DNA of 64,000 bases, taken from Roseibium suaedae. Its GTDB lineage: Bacteria > Pseudomonadota > Alphaproteobacteria > Rhizobiales > Stappiaceae. Positions 48,336 through 56,262 of this stretch are shown here, in pieces. The stretch covers positions 772,710 to 836,709 of the forward strand of contig NZ_FRBW01000002.1 of NCBI RefSeq assembly GCF_900142725.1. Direction: 5' to 3'. How positions within the stretch are numbered: the first letter of the stretch is position 1; each line of letters opens with the position of its first letter. The notes below the pieces were generated by a model that searched no databases, was not told where the DNA came from, and saw nothing but the letters and a program-made list of their open reading frames with translations. Made by a program: the position numbers and the translations under genes.

Positions 48336-49046
48336 TCATTTCAGGCGCTGTACATAGAGCGCCTTGTCCGTGTCGAACCATGTTTTGGAAAACTCGACGG
48401 GCTTGTCGCCCTCCGCCCAGCTCAACCGCTCGATATAGCCGGTGATGGTGCCGGGCTTCTTGCCAAAGGCCTCGGGCGCCCAGTCAGGCACGCTGCCGAT
48501 ACCAACCCTGTCTTCCGCGCGGGTAATCCAGAAGCCGAGCTGCTTGCGGTAATAATGATAGAGGGAATCGGAGAGCAGATCGGCCCGCACCTCCCCTGCT
48601 CCCGCATCCAGCCAGATCTCTTCCACCGCGATGATTGTGTCATTCAGATAGCGCAGGCGGCGCACCCGTGAGCCTTGCGTGGATGTGCCGAACGCAGGCA
48701 GCTCAGGGGTCTTTTCCATGGACTGCACATCCAGATTGTCCGCGCGCGGCAAGCCCCCGCCCTCCAGAAGCTCAAGCCGGAACATCCCGTACACACTGTC
48801 CGTCTGCGGTTGCTGGCGGATGTAGTTTCCCGAGCCCTGAACCCGCTCCAGAAGCCCTTTTTTCGTCAACTCCGCCAAGGCCTTGCGCAGGGTTCCGACA
48901 GAGATGCCAAGGCTTGCCGCCATGTCCCTTTCGGGTGGCAGGCGCTCCCCGTCAATAAGACGTCCAGCCGCTATGTCGCGGATCAGCAATTCGCTGATCT
49001 GGACATAGATCGGCAGTGCATTCGGGTTCTGAACTCGGCCTGTCAT
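48336..49046 (-). CDS. GntR-family regulator with UTRA effector domain
   Basis: A 236-residue regulator counting from ATG 49046; a TTG four codons upstream (49058) is an alternative. The N-terminal GntR winged helix (about 12-78) has LPPERDMAASLGISVGTLRK and VQGSGNYIRQ. The C-terminal UTRA domain (about 95-236) is the ligand-binding fold of the HutC subfamily and ends in SKTWFDTDKALYVQRL. It is divergent from the monooxygenase operon and upstream of the Gfo/Idh/MocA gene, so it very likely controls both, with a sugar or sulfosugar ligand as inducer (inference). Confidence 0.88.
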   Translation of the reverse strand: MTGRVQNPNALPIYVQISELLIRDIAAGRLIDGERLPPERDMAASLGISVGTLRKALAELTKKGLLERVQGSGNYIRQQPQTDSVYGMFRLELLEGGGLPRADNLDVQSMEKTPELPAFGTSTQGSRVRRLRYLNDTIIAVEEIWLDAGAGEVRADLLSDSLYHYYRKQLGFWITRAEDRVGIGSVPDWAPEAFGKKPGTITGYIERLSWAEGDKPVEFSKTWFDTDKALYVQRLK

Positions 49047-49073
49047 GGACTGCGGCAACCTGTCGCGAAGAAA

Positions 49074-49090
49074 ATTGATACACTATTGAT
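49074..49090. promoter_or_regulatory. Direct repeat ATTGAT in the gntR / monooxygenase divergent promoter
   Basis: ATTGAT-N5-ATTGAT, 11 bases apart (one helical turn), lies between the GntR gene and the monooxygenase gene. The second copy overlaps the FNR-type box. It may be part of the GntR operator. Confidence 0.4.
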
Positions 49091-49099
49091 TTACATCAA
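49086..49099. promoter_or_regulatory. Perfect FNR/CRP-family box in front of the monooxygenase operon
   Basis: TTGATTTACATCAA matches the FNR consensus TTGAT-N4-ATCAA in all ten fixed positions. It lies 51 bases before the ATG of the monooxygenase gene. It may bind FnrL, Dnr or another CRP/FNR protein and so tie the operon to oxygen supply. Confidence 0.6.
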
Positions 49100-49149
49100 G
49101 GCGGATGCTACGCAAGTGGAAATCGCAACAAAAACGTTGGGGGGAAGGA

Positions 49150-50304
49150 ATGACGATCGTCCCGGTAACATCCGCGGATCTTGATGCAGCAGAGGTGTCG
49201 TGGTTCGCCGCCCTGTGCTCGGATGACTACCAGTTCCTGGGCGTTCCGGACGGAAACCTGCGCTCGTCCTGGGAGCATTGCTCGACCATTGTGAAGACCG
49301 CCGAGGAACAGGGTTTCCGCAATATCCTGTGCCCGTCTTCCTACCAGGTCGGCCAGGACACCCTCTCTTTCGTTGCCGGTTGCGCACCGATCACCAACCG
49401 CATCAACATGCTGGCTGCAGTCCGCTGCGGCGAGATGCAGCCGATCATGCTGGCGCGCACCATCGCGACCCTCGATCACATGCTGAAGGGCCGGTTGACC
49501 GTCAACATCATCAGCTCGGACTTTCCCGGCGAAAAGGCCGACAGCGCCTTCCGCTATCAGCGGTCCCGCGAGGTCGTGGAGATCCTGAAGCAAGCCTGGA
49601 CCCAGGACGAAATCAATTACCAGGGCGAGGTCTACAATTTCAGCGGACTGACCACCGATCCGGCCCGCCCCTATCAGACCGGCGGCCCCCTGCTCTATTT
49701 CGGTGGCTACTCACCGGACGCGCTGGAACTGTGCGGCCAGCATTGTGACGTCTATCTGATGTGGCCGGAAAAGAAGGAAGAGCTGGCAGGGCGCATGCAG
49801 GCGGTCAACGCCGTTGCAGAGCGCTATGGCCGCACCCTCGACTACGGCCTGCGCGTTCACATGATCGTCCGCGACACCGAGCAGGAAGCGCGTGAATACG
49901 CCGATTACATCGTCTCCAAGCTGGATGACGAGTATGGCCGCGCCATTCGCGAGCGGGCGCTTGATGCTGGCTCCCTCGGGGTGAGCCACCAGGCCAAGAA
50001 CCGCGAGATCGCCGACCAGTACGGCTATATCGAGCCGAACCTTTGGACCGGCGTTGGCCGTGCCCGTTCGGGCTGCGGCGCGGCCCTTGTCGGCTCGACC
50101 GATCAGGTCATGTCGAAGATCGAGGAATACCAGAAGATGGGCATCCGGGCCTTCATCTTTTCCGGCTATCCGCATCTGGACGAAGCCCGTCACTTTGGCC
50201 GCCGCGTGCTGCCCAACCTGAAGACCTGCTCGCTGCCCCATGCCTATGGCCGGGTACCGGCTGAAACACCTGCAACACCGCTTGGAACTGGAGACCGCCG
50301 CTAA
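49150..50304 (+). CDS. FMNH2-dependent (LLM/SsuD-type) monooxygenase, candidate sulfoquinovose or sulfonate monooxygenase
   Basis: A 384-residue member of the luciferase-like monooxygenase family; ATG 49150 follows GGGGGAAGG. The barrel contains NIISSDFPGEKADSAFRYQR and ARTIATLDHMLKGRLTVNII, and ends in SGCGAALVGSTDQVMSKIEE and FIFSGYPHLDEARHFGRR, the end pattern of alkanesulfonate monooxygenase SsuD (flavin- and sulfonate-contacting C-terminus). It uses FMNH2 made by the flavin reductase two genes downstream and oxygen to break a C-S bond, releasing sulfite and an aldehyde. The aldo/keto reductase starts on its last base (TAATG). Comparable to SmoC of the Agrobacterium sulfoquinovose pathway by context; the substrate is inferred. 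Confidence 0.85.
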   Translation: MTIVPVTSADLDAAEVSWFAALCSDDYQFLGVPDGNLRSSWEHCSTIVKTAEEQGFRNILCPSSYQVGQDTLSFVAGCAPITNRINMLAAVRCGEMQPIMLARTIATLDHMLKGRLTVNIISSDFPGEKADSAFRYQRSREVVEILKQAWTQDEINYQGEVYNFSGLTTDPARPYQTGGPLLYFGGYSPDALELCGQHCDVYLMWPEKKEELAGRMQAVNAVAERYGRTLDYGLRVHMIVRDTEQEAREYADYIVSKLDDEYGRAIRERALDAGSLGVSHQAKNREIADQYGYIEPNLWTGVGRARSGCGAALVGSTDQVMSKIEEYQKMGIRAFIFSGYPHLDEARHFGRRVLPNLKTCSLPHAYGRVPAETPATPLGTGDRR

Positions 50305-51194
50305 TGGACCGCATCAAACTGACACCCGATCTGGAGTTCAGCCGACTGGTCTATGGCATGTGGCGCCTGGGCGATGACACGAACACCTCCCCGGCCCATG
50401 TGGAAGCCAAGATCCAGTCCTGTCTGGATCAAGGCATCACCACTTTCGACCAGGCCGACATCTACGGCGGCTATCAGGCGGAAGCCATTCTGGGCGGTGC
50501 GCTCAAGGCAAATCCCGCCCTGCGCCAGCGCATGGAAATCGTCACCAAATGCGGCATCATCGCCCAGGCTGGCCGGCATTCCGGCGCCCGCGTGACCCAT
50601 TACAACACCTCTCGCGCCCATATCGAGAGCGCTGTCGACACATCCCTTTCGGAGATGGGCATTGAGCACATCGACCTCCTGTTGATCCACCGGCCGGATC
50701 CTTTCATGGATCACCATGAGACGGGCGCTGCCCTCGACGATCTGGTGAAGTCGGGCAAGGTGCGGTCGGTTGGCGTTTCCAACTTCCGCCCCTGGGATTG
50801 GAAACTGCTGCAGTCAGCCATGACCTCGAAGCTGGCGACCAACCAGATCGAGATCAGCCTTGCCGAAATCCGGCCCTTCACCAATGGCGACCTCGCCTTC
50901 CATCAGCGCCTCGGCACCAAGCTGATGGCCTGGTCACCCCTTGGCGGCGGCTCCCTGATGAAGAATGACGGCAAGCTTGGCGCGGTCATGGACGAGATCG
51001 CCTCCGGCTTCGGCGTCGACCGCTCCGCGGTTGCCATCGCCTTCCTTCTGGCTCATCCGGCCGGGATGCTCCCGGTCCTCGGCACCAACAATCTGGAACG
51101 CATCGGCAAGATCTCCGAGGCCCTCAAGGTCAAGCTCGACCGGGAAGCCTGGTATCAGCTCTACGAAGCGGCCCTTGGAAAAAAGGTTCCCTGA
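50304..51194 (+). CDS. Aldo/keto reductase (candidate 6-oxo-sugar reductase)
   Basis: A 296-residue barrel enzyme with catalytic tetrad elements: Asp and Tyr in FDQADIYGGYQ (about 47-57), Lys in IVTKCG (about 84-89) and His in LLLIHRPDP (about 127-135). It resembles the YdhF-type branch. In the sulfo-SMO route an aldo/keto reductase (SmoB) reduces the 6-aldehyde left by the monooxygenase to glucose, and this gene lies between monooxygenase and flavin reductase, overlapping both (TAATG at 50302-50306 and TGATG at 51192-51196). Expected NAD(P)H-dependent and cytoplasmic. Confidence 0.88.
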   Translation: MDRIKLTPDLEFSRLVYGMWRLGDDTNTSPAHVEAKIQSCLDQGITTFDQADIYGGYQAEAILGGALKANPALRQRMEIVTKCGIIAQAGRHSGARVTHYNTSRAHIESAVDTSLSEMGIEHIDLLLIHRPDPFMDHHETGAALDDLVKSGKVRSVGVSNFRPWDWKLLQSAMTSKLATNQIEISLAEIRPFTNGDLAFHQRLGTKLMAWSPLGGGSLMKNDGKLGAVMDEIASGFGVDRSAVAIAFLLAHPAGMLPVLGTNNLERIGKISEALKVKLDREAWYQLYEAALGKKVP

Positions 51195-51718
51195 TGACAA
51201 TGCAGACACACGATCTCCCGGTTTCCTTTGCTCCGGATCAGGAAAACACACGCTTGCTGCGCGACGCCTTCGGCCGGTTTGCAACCGGGGTGACCGTCGT
51301 GACTGCCCCCTCTCAGGACGGACCCGTGGGGATCACAGCAAACAGCTTTTCCTCCGTCTCGCTGGACCCGCCACTGGTTCTGTGGGCGCCCGACAAGGGC
51401 TCCCGCCGCTTCCAGTATTTTGAAGCGGCAGAGCATTACGCGATCCATGTGCTCAGCCATGAGCAGGCAGCCCTGTGCCAGGGTTTTGCCCGCAACGCCC
51501 ACGCCTTCGAGGCGCTGGACTTCAGCCTGAACGCCCATGGCGTGCCGCTGATCCACAACTGTCTGGCCCGGTTCGAATGCGCCCGGTTTGCCGCCTATGA
51601 GGGCGGCGACCACCTCATTGTTCTGGGCCGTGTGGTGAAGGCGGAAATGCGGGACGGAGACGCATTGACCTTCTTTGCCGGCAAGCTTGGCCAGGTGCCG
51701 CTGCGCGTCGAGAACTGA
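51194..51718 (+). CDS. NAD(P)H:flavin reductase partner of the monooxygenase
   Basis: A 174-residue split-barrel flavin reductase. Family lines are LLRDAFGRFATGVTVVTAP (about 21-39), GITANSFSSVSLDPPLVL (about 46-63) and FAGKLGQVPL at the end. It supplies reduced flavin to the LLM monooxygenase encoded upstream, matching the SmoA/SsuE-type partner in two-component systems. The start overlaps the reductase stop by one base. A 12-bp hairpin lies 14 bases downstream, before the TRAP genes. Confidence 0.9.
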   Translation: MTMQTHDLPVSFAPDQENTRLLRDAFGRFATGVTVVTAPSQDGPVGITANSFSSVSLDPPLVLWAPDKGSRRFQYFEAAEHYAIHVLSHEQAALCQGFARNAHAFEALDFSLNAHGVPLIHNCLARFECARFAAYEGGDHLIVLGRVVKAEMRDGDALTFFAGKLGQVPLRVEN

Positions 51719-51731
51719 GGGCTGAAATTTC

Positions 51732-51759
51732 CTCCCGCCGGCGGACGCGCCGGCGGGAG
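51732..51759 (+). other. Perfect 12-bp intercistronic hairpin
   Basis: CTCCCGCCGGCG / CGCCGGCGGGAG with a 4-nt loop between the flavin reductase and the TRAP small subunit, without a T run. It probably stabilises or cleaves the operon mRNA so that enzyme and transporter genes can be expressed at different levels. Confidence 0.7.
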
Positions 51760-51813
51760 ACTTGGAATTGGCCGCGGACCGGGAGGAGCCGGACCGCGCA
51801 AGGGAGGAACGGA

Positions 51814-52407
51814 ATGACAGTGCTCTTGGCGCTTGCCAGGACCCTTGGCGCATTTAACGCCGCAGCCCTGGCGCTTGGCCGCTGGCTGGGCGCGGCCTGC
51901 ATTGGCGCCATGGTCATCATCATCATCGTCCAGGTGATCTTCCGCTATGGTCTGGGCAACGCCCTGCCCTGGACCGAGGAAGCTGCCCGTTTCCTCATGC
52001 TCTGGATGACCGGACTGATGGCCCCGACAGCGTTCCGCCGCGGCGGCTTCGTCAGCGTCGACATGGTGGTCTCCGTCCTGCCCCGCGCGCTTGCTGGTCT
52101 CGTCTCCCTTCTGCTGCTGGTTCTGACCGCCATCGTGCTCTGGAAAGGGCTCTTGATTGGCTGGAGCGAAGTGACCGGTTTTGGCGGCCGCTTCACCATG
52201 GCTGCAATCAAGGTTCCGGCCAGTTTCGACTTCAGCAAGTGGATGTCCATTCCGCGCAGCTGGATGCTGGCCTCCCTCGCAATCGGCGTCAGCGCCATGT
52301 TCTCCGTCTGCCTTGAACTGATCTTGCGGTCTCTCATCACTCTTTTTGGCGGTCGCGAGCGCCTTCCGGCCATCCCAATGGCCCACACCACCCTGGGAGC
52401 GGAATGA
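51814..52407 (+). CDS. TRAP transporter small membrane subunit (DctQ type)
   Basis: A 197-residue four-helix membrane protein: helix regions at about 27-47 (ACIGAMVIIIIVQVIFRYG), 60-75, 90-115 (LAGLVSLLLLVLTAIVLW) and 150-175. The sequence 'LPWTEEAARFLMLWMTGL' is the DctQ family core. GGGAGGAA precedes the ATG. It forms the membrane complex with the DctM subunit encoded next; their genes overlap by 4 bases. Confidence 0.92.
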   Translation: MTVLLALARTLGAFNAAALALGRWLGAACIGAMVIIIIVQVIFRYGLGNALPWTEEAARFLMLWMTGLMAPTAFRRGGFVSVDMVVSVLPRALAGLVSLLLLVLTAIVLWKGLLIGWSEVTGFGGRFTMAAIKVPASFDFSKWMSIPRSWMLASLAIGVSAMFSVCLELILRSLITLFGGRERLPAIPMAHTTLGAE

Positions 52408-53696
52408 TGCTGAGCCTGTTTCTTCCGCTGTTTCTGGTGTTCCTGCTGCTCGGCCTGCCGATTGTTTTCGGCCTGGTGACGGCCCCCGCCCTGCTTCTGT
52501 GGTGGAACGGTCAGGAGCGGGACATCGTCCTGCTCTACCGCAACATCTACAACGGCATGGACAGCTTTCCGCTGATGGCGATCCCGTTCTTCATGCTGGC
52601 AGGCGAGCTGATGAACCGGTCGGGCATCACCTTGCGGCTGGTGGAATTTGCCCAGGCTGTCATCGGCCATCTGCGCGGCGGGCTTGCCCATGTGAACATT
52701 CTCTCGTCCATGCTGTTTGCCGGACTTTCCGGCTCGGCGGTCGCAGACGTATCTGCCCTTGGTTCGATGCTCATTCCCGCCATGGAGAAACAGGGCTACA
52801 GCACACGCTTCGCCGCAGCCGTCACCGCGGCCTCCTCGATCATCGGCCCGATCATTCCGCCGTCCGGCATCATGATCATCTATGCCTATGTCATGGGTGA
52901 AAGCGTTGCGGCCCTGTTCCTTGCAGGGATCGTGCCGGGCATCCTGATCGGCGGCAGCCTGATGCTCATCGTCTGGCTCATGGCCGACAAGGAAAACCTG
53001 CCAGCCGCAACCCGGCGCGCCACCTGGGGCGAACGGGGCAAGGCCAGCCTCAATGCCTTCTGGCCGCTGATGACGCCAGTCATCATCATGGGCGGCATTC
53101 TGGGCGGGGTCTTTACGCCGACCGAAGCCTCGGCGGTTGCCGCCGGCTATGCCCTGATCATCGGCCTTTTCGTGCTGCGCAGCCTCAAGCTGAAGGACAT
53201 TCCCGATGTGCTGATCCGCTCGGGCATGACCTCCGCCGTGGTTCTGCTGCTGGTCGGTGCGGCCATGGCCTTCAAGACGGTCGCCAGCCTGTCGCACACC
53301 CCGGAGCTTCTGGCCGAGATCATTCTCGGCCTGTCGGACAACCCGCTGGTCCTGCTGTTCCTGATCAACATCCTGCTGTTCATCGTCGGCATGTTCCTGG
53401 ATGCAGGCCCGGCCATCATCATCCTTGGCCCGATCCTCGGACCGATCTTCCTGTCCATGGGCATCGACCCGGTCCATTTCGCCATCGTCATGGCAGTGAA
53501 CCTGACCGTCGGCCTTCTGACACCGCCCATGGGGCTGGTGCTGTTCGTCACATCATCCGTATCCCGCTTGCGGGTCGAGACGGTCGCCCGCGCGACCTTC
53601 CCATTCCTGATGGCCGAAATCGCGGTGATCTTCCTGATCACCTACTTCCCGGCCCTCAGCCTTACCATCCCGCGCCTTGCAGGATTTGTGGACTGA
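52404..53696 (+). CDS. TRAP transporter large membrane subunit (DctM type)
   Basis: A 430-residue transporter subunit with about 12 hydrophobic helices and the DctM lines FPLMAIPFFMLAGELMNRSG, LSGSAVADVSALGSMLIPAM, IGPIIPPSGIMIIYAYV, and the late NLTVGLLTPPMGLVLFVTSS. It catalyses Na+-coupled uptake of the compound delivered by the binding protein encoded next. Overlaps dctQ-type gene by 4 bases. Confidence 0.95.
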   Translation: MMLSLFLPLFLVFLLLGLPIVFGLVTAPALLLWWNGQERDIVLLYRNIYNGMDSFPLMAIPFFMLAGELMNRSGITLRLVEFAQAVIGHLRGGLAHVNILSSMLFAGLSGSAVADVSALGSMLIPAMEKQGYSTRFAAAVTAASSIIGPIIPPSGIMIIYAYVMGESVAALFLAGIVPGILIGGSLMLIVWLMADKENLPAATRRATWGERGKASLNAFWPLMTPVIIMGGILGGVFTPTEASAVAAGYALIIGLFVLRSLKLKDIPDVLIRSGMTSAVVLLLVGAAMAFKTVASLSHTPELLAEIILGLSDNPLVLLFLINILLFIVGMFLDAGPAIIILGPILGPIFLSMGIDPVHFAIVMAVNLTVGLLTPPMGLVLFVTSSVSRLRVETVARATFPFLMAEIAVIFLITYFPALSLTIPRLAGFVD

Positions 53697-53721
53697 CTTG
53701 AGTAACTTAGGGAGGAATAGA

Positions 53722-54780
53722 ATGCTCAAGACCTTGATGAAGACCCTGTTGCTAGCAAGCACGCTGGTCGTGACCGGTGTCGCGGCCCACGCAGCGGATA
53801 TCACCCTGCGCGCAACAGCCAATTCCAACGAGAATGATGAAGACTATGACGGCCTCGTCGTCTTCAAGAACTACATCGAGAACGCCTCCAACGGCGCCAT
53901 TGCCGTGGAGCTTTTCATCGGCACCCAGCTGTGTGCGACCGGTGAGGAATGCCTTCAGGGCGTCGCAGGCGGCAGCATCGACATCTACATCTCCACATCC
54001 GGCGGCGCAGCAGGGATCTTCCCCTATATCCAGGTTCTGGATCTGCCCTATCTGATGAGCGACGACCGGGTGGCCGAAGAGGTTCTGCAGGGTGAATTTA
54101 CCCGCGAACTGCGTACCAAGGCCCTTGCCGACAGCGACAACAAGATCCGCCTGATGACCATCGGCAACACCGGCGGCTGGCGCAACTACGCCAACACCAA
54201 GAAGACGATCAAGTCTCCCGATGACCTCAAGGGTCTGAAGATGCGCACCGTTCCTGCCGCACTGCCACAGCAGGTGGCCACCGCAGTGGGCGCAGCCCCG
54301 ACCCCGGTGCCGTGGCCGGAACTTTTCACCGCCCTGCAGACCGGCGTTGTGGAAGGCACAGCCAACGGCATCACCGACATCATGAACATGAAGTTCACCG
54401 ACGCAGGCCTCAAGTATCTGACCCTCGACGGCCACAGCTACATGGGCGCGTTCTGGTGGATGTCCGAAGACCGGTTCCAGGAACTGACCCCGGAGCAGCG
54501 CAAGATCGTCGTCGACGGCTTTGCAGCCCTCCAGCAGGCAACTTTCGCTTCACCCAAGCGCAAGGAAATTGCTGCTTATCAGGAGTTCCTGAAGGCCGGC
54601 GGCGAAATCTATGTGCCGACACCTGAGGAAAAGGCCGTCTTCAAGAAAGCCGTTGCACCGGTCTTCGACTGGTTCAAGTCCGAAGTCCCCGGTGGCACCG
54701 AGGTGTTCGACATGTTCAACGCTGCGGTTGCCGAAGCCCAGGCAAAGGTAGACGCAGAGCGTGAGCTGGATCTGAAGTAA
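53722..54780 (+). CDS. TRAP transporter substrate-binding protein (DctP type)
   Basis: A 352-residue periplasmic binding protein. Start ATG 53722 follows GGGAGG; a longer frame from 53677 would overlap the upstream gene and lack a signal. Signal peptide about 1-24 (LLLASTLVVTGVAAHA, then ADITLRA). The selectivity segment LKGLKMRTVPAALPQQVATA carries the conserved Arg that pairs with the acidic group of the substrate, followed by PWPELFTALQTGVVEGTANG. The anion bound may be a sulfonate, since the operon is otherwise sulfonate-type (inference); carboxylates are the commonest TRAP ligands. Confidence 0.93.
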   Translation: MLKTLMKTLLLASTLVVTGVAAHAADITLRATANSNENDEDYDGLVVFKNYIENASNGAIAVELFIGTQLCATGEECLQGVAGGSIDIYISTSGGAAGIFPYIQVLDLPYLMSDDRVAEEVLQGEFTRELRTKALADSDNKIRLMTIGNTGGWRNYANTKKTIKSPDDLKGLKMRTVPAALPQQVATAVGAAPTPVPWPELFTALQTGVVEGTANGITDIMNMKFTDAGLKYLTLDGHSYMGAFWWMSEDRFQELTPEQRKIVVDGFAALQQATFASPKRKEIAAYQEFLKAGGEIYVPTPEEKAVFKKAVAPVFDWFKSEVPGGTEVFDMFNAAVAEAQAKVDAERELDLK

Positions 54781-54796
54781 TCCTTCAATCCCGGAC

Positions 54797-54818
54797 GGGA
54801 CGCGGTTCTCCGCGTCCC
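54797..54818 (+). terminator. Hairpin after the TRAP binding-protein gene
   Basis: Stem GGGACGCGG / CCGCGTCCC with a 4-nt loop, 16 bases past the stop. No T run, so partial termination or mRNA stabilisation between the TRAP genes and the exporter gene. Confidence 0.55.
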
Positions 54819-54938
54819 GGCTGCCCCGTCGAGGACCGGCATCCCCCGGCCCTTCACCGGTCAGCCCTCCTGGTGACCGCACCTTGCTCCGTCCTCAGGG
54901 ACGGGGCACCTTACTCCTTCTCCCTGAAGGCACGACAC

Positions 54939-55949
54939 ATGCTGACGCCCTTGAAAACGGAAACCCGGCGGATCTTCCCGGGTCTCGCCATGGCAGGTCT
55001 TGTCGCCATGGCCGCACAATTCTTGTCAGACCACTATGGCGCGCCTGCGATGCTGATGGCGATCCTGCTCGGCATCGCCTTCCAGTTCCTGTCCGAGGAA
55101 CCGCGCACCGCCCCCGGCATCGGCATGGCCTCCCGGTCCATCCTGCGGATCGGTGTCGCCCTTCTGGGCGTACGCATCAGCCTGGACGTGGTTCTGGCCC
55201 TTGGGGCCCAGACACTGCTTCTGACCATCGCAGGCGTCTTCGTCACCATCGGCTTTGCGCTTGCCATCGGCCGCTTCTTTGGACGCTCCTTCGGCTTTGC
55301 ACTTCTCTCCGGCGGCTCGGTTGCCATTTGCGGCGCCTCGGCGGCGATGGCAATTGCCTCCGTCCTACCGCGCAGAACAGACAGTGACCGGGACCTCTCC
55401 TTCACGGTCATGTGCATCACCGTCATGTCGACACTGGCCATGATCGTCTATCCGATGATTGCAGGCGGCCTTGGATTGACCGGGCACCAGACAGGCATCT
55501 TCCTCGGAGCAACCATTCACGACGTGGCCCAGGTGGTCGGCGCTGGCTATTCGGTGTCGGAGGACACGGGAGACCTTGCAACCGTGATCAAGCTGATCCG
55601 GGTCTCCATGCTCGGCCTGGTCGTTCTGGGTGCCTCCCTCGCCCTGCGCCGTCAGAGCAGCCAGGAGGGCGGTAAGGACAGTGGCAAGCGTCCGCCGCTA
55701 CTGCCCGGATTTGTCATCGCCTTCCTGATCATTGCCGGTCTGAATTCGGCTCATCTCATTCCGGACACCCTGCGGGATCTGGCAAACGTCCTGTCCCGCT
55801 GGGCCCTTCTGACCGCAATTGCCGCCGTTGGCATGCGCACCTCCATTCCCGGCCTGCTCAAAGTCGGCGGCTCGGCCATAGCCCTGATCGTGACCGAAAC
55901 CCTGTTCTTGATGGGCTTCATCCTGGGTGGCCTTTACCTGATGGGCTGA
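54939..55949 (+). CDS. YeiH-type putative sulfate/sulfite exporter
   Basis: A 336-residue membrane protein of the PSE (YeiH/YadS) family. ATG 54939 is chosen because GAAGG precedes it; the frame also opens at a GTG at 54873. About ten hydrophobic helices; family lines include GVALLGVRISLDVVLALGAQ, LLSGGSVAICGASAAMAIAS, TGIFLGATIHDVAQVVGAGY and AVGMRTSIPGLLKVGGSAI. It would remove the sulfite (or sulfate) made by the monooxygenase encoded in the same direction 5 kb upstream, which supports a sulfonate substrate for the operon. The helical exporter function is predicted, not proven, for this family. Confidence 0.88.
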   Translation: MLTPLKTETRRIFPGLAMAGLVAMAAQFLSDHYGAPAMLMAILLGIAFQFLSEEPRTAPGIGMASRSILRIGVALLGVRISLDVVLALGAQTLLLTIAGVFVTIGFALAIGRFFGRSFGFALLSGGSVAICGASAAMAIASVLPRRTDSDRDLSFTVMCITVMSTLAMIVYPMIAGGLGLTGHQTGIFLGATIHDVAQVVGAGYSVSEDTGDLATVIKLIRVSMLGLVVLGASLALRRQSSQEGGKDSGKRPPLLPGFVIAFLIIAGLNSAHLIPDTLRDLANVLSRWALLTAIAAVGMRTSIPGLLKVGGSAIALIVTETLFLMGFILGGLYLMG

Positions 55950-56262
55950 GCCGTCCGGCAGGTTCCAAGAGCACGGAACACCAGCCGATGGAACCGGGGC
56001 GCGTCTGAAGAAAAAACCGGTCCCTGCTCCCTGGCGGGGGGGGGATTGTAGGTGCAGGGACCGGACAGTTTGCAGGCTGAAGGGGAGGCATCCCTCGAGG
56101 GCCGTCAGGCGTGGCGGCGCAGCTCTGCAAGAATTCCAGGAGATGCGGCGGCTTTCCAAAACAGAAAACCACTCACCGCAACTCAATGTTCACTATATGT
56201 TCCATTTTCTTCCCGCCTGTCAAGCGGTATCGCGACCGCTTGACCATGAGCTGGCGGTTTCC
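55950..56262. other. Intergenic region with iclR terminator and a G9 run
   Basis: About 313 bases between converging YeiH-type and IclR genes. It holds the hairpin at 56011-56064 and nothing else recognisable. The G9 homopolymer (56036-56044) lies in the hairpin loop. Confidence 0.6.
56011..56064 (-). terminator. Terminator-like hairpin downstream of the IclR gene
   Basis: An 11-bp perfect stem CCGGTCCCTGC / GCAGGGACCGG (56017-56027 with 56054-56064) is followed on the minus strand by TTTTTT. It lies 199 bases past the iclR stop. The loop includes nine consecutive G residues. Confidence 0.65.

Noticed and set aside
51945..53477. Minus-strand open frame of 510 codons opposite the TRAP genes
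   Set aside because: Very rich in Gln, His, Asp; it is the shadow of two hydrophobic membrane proteins.
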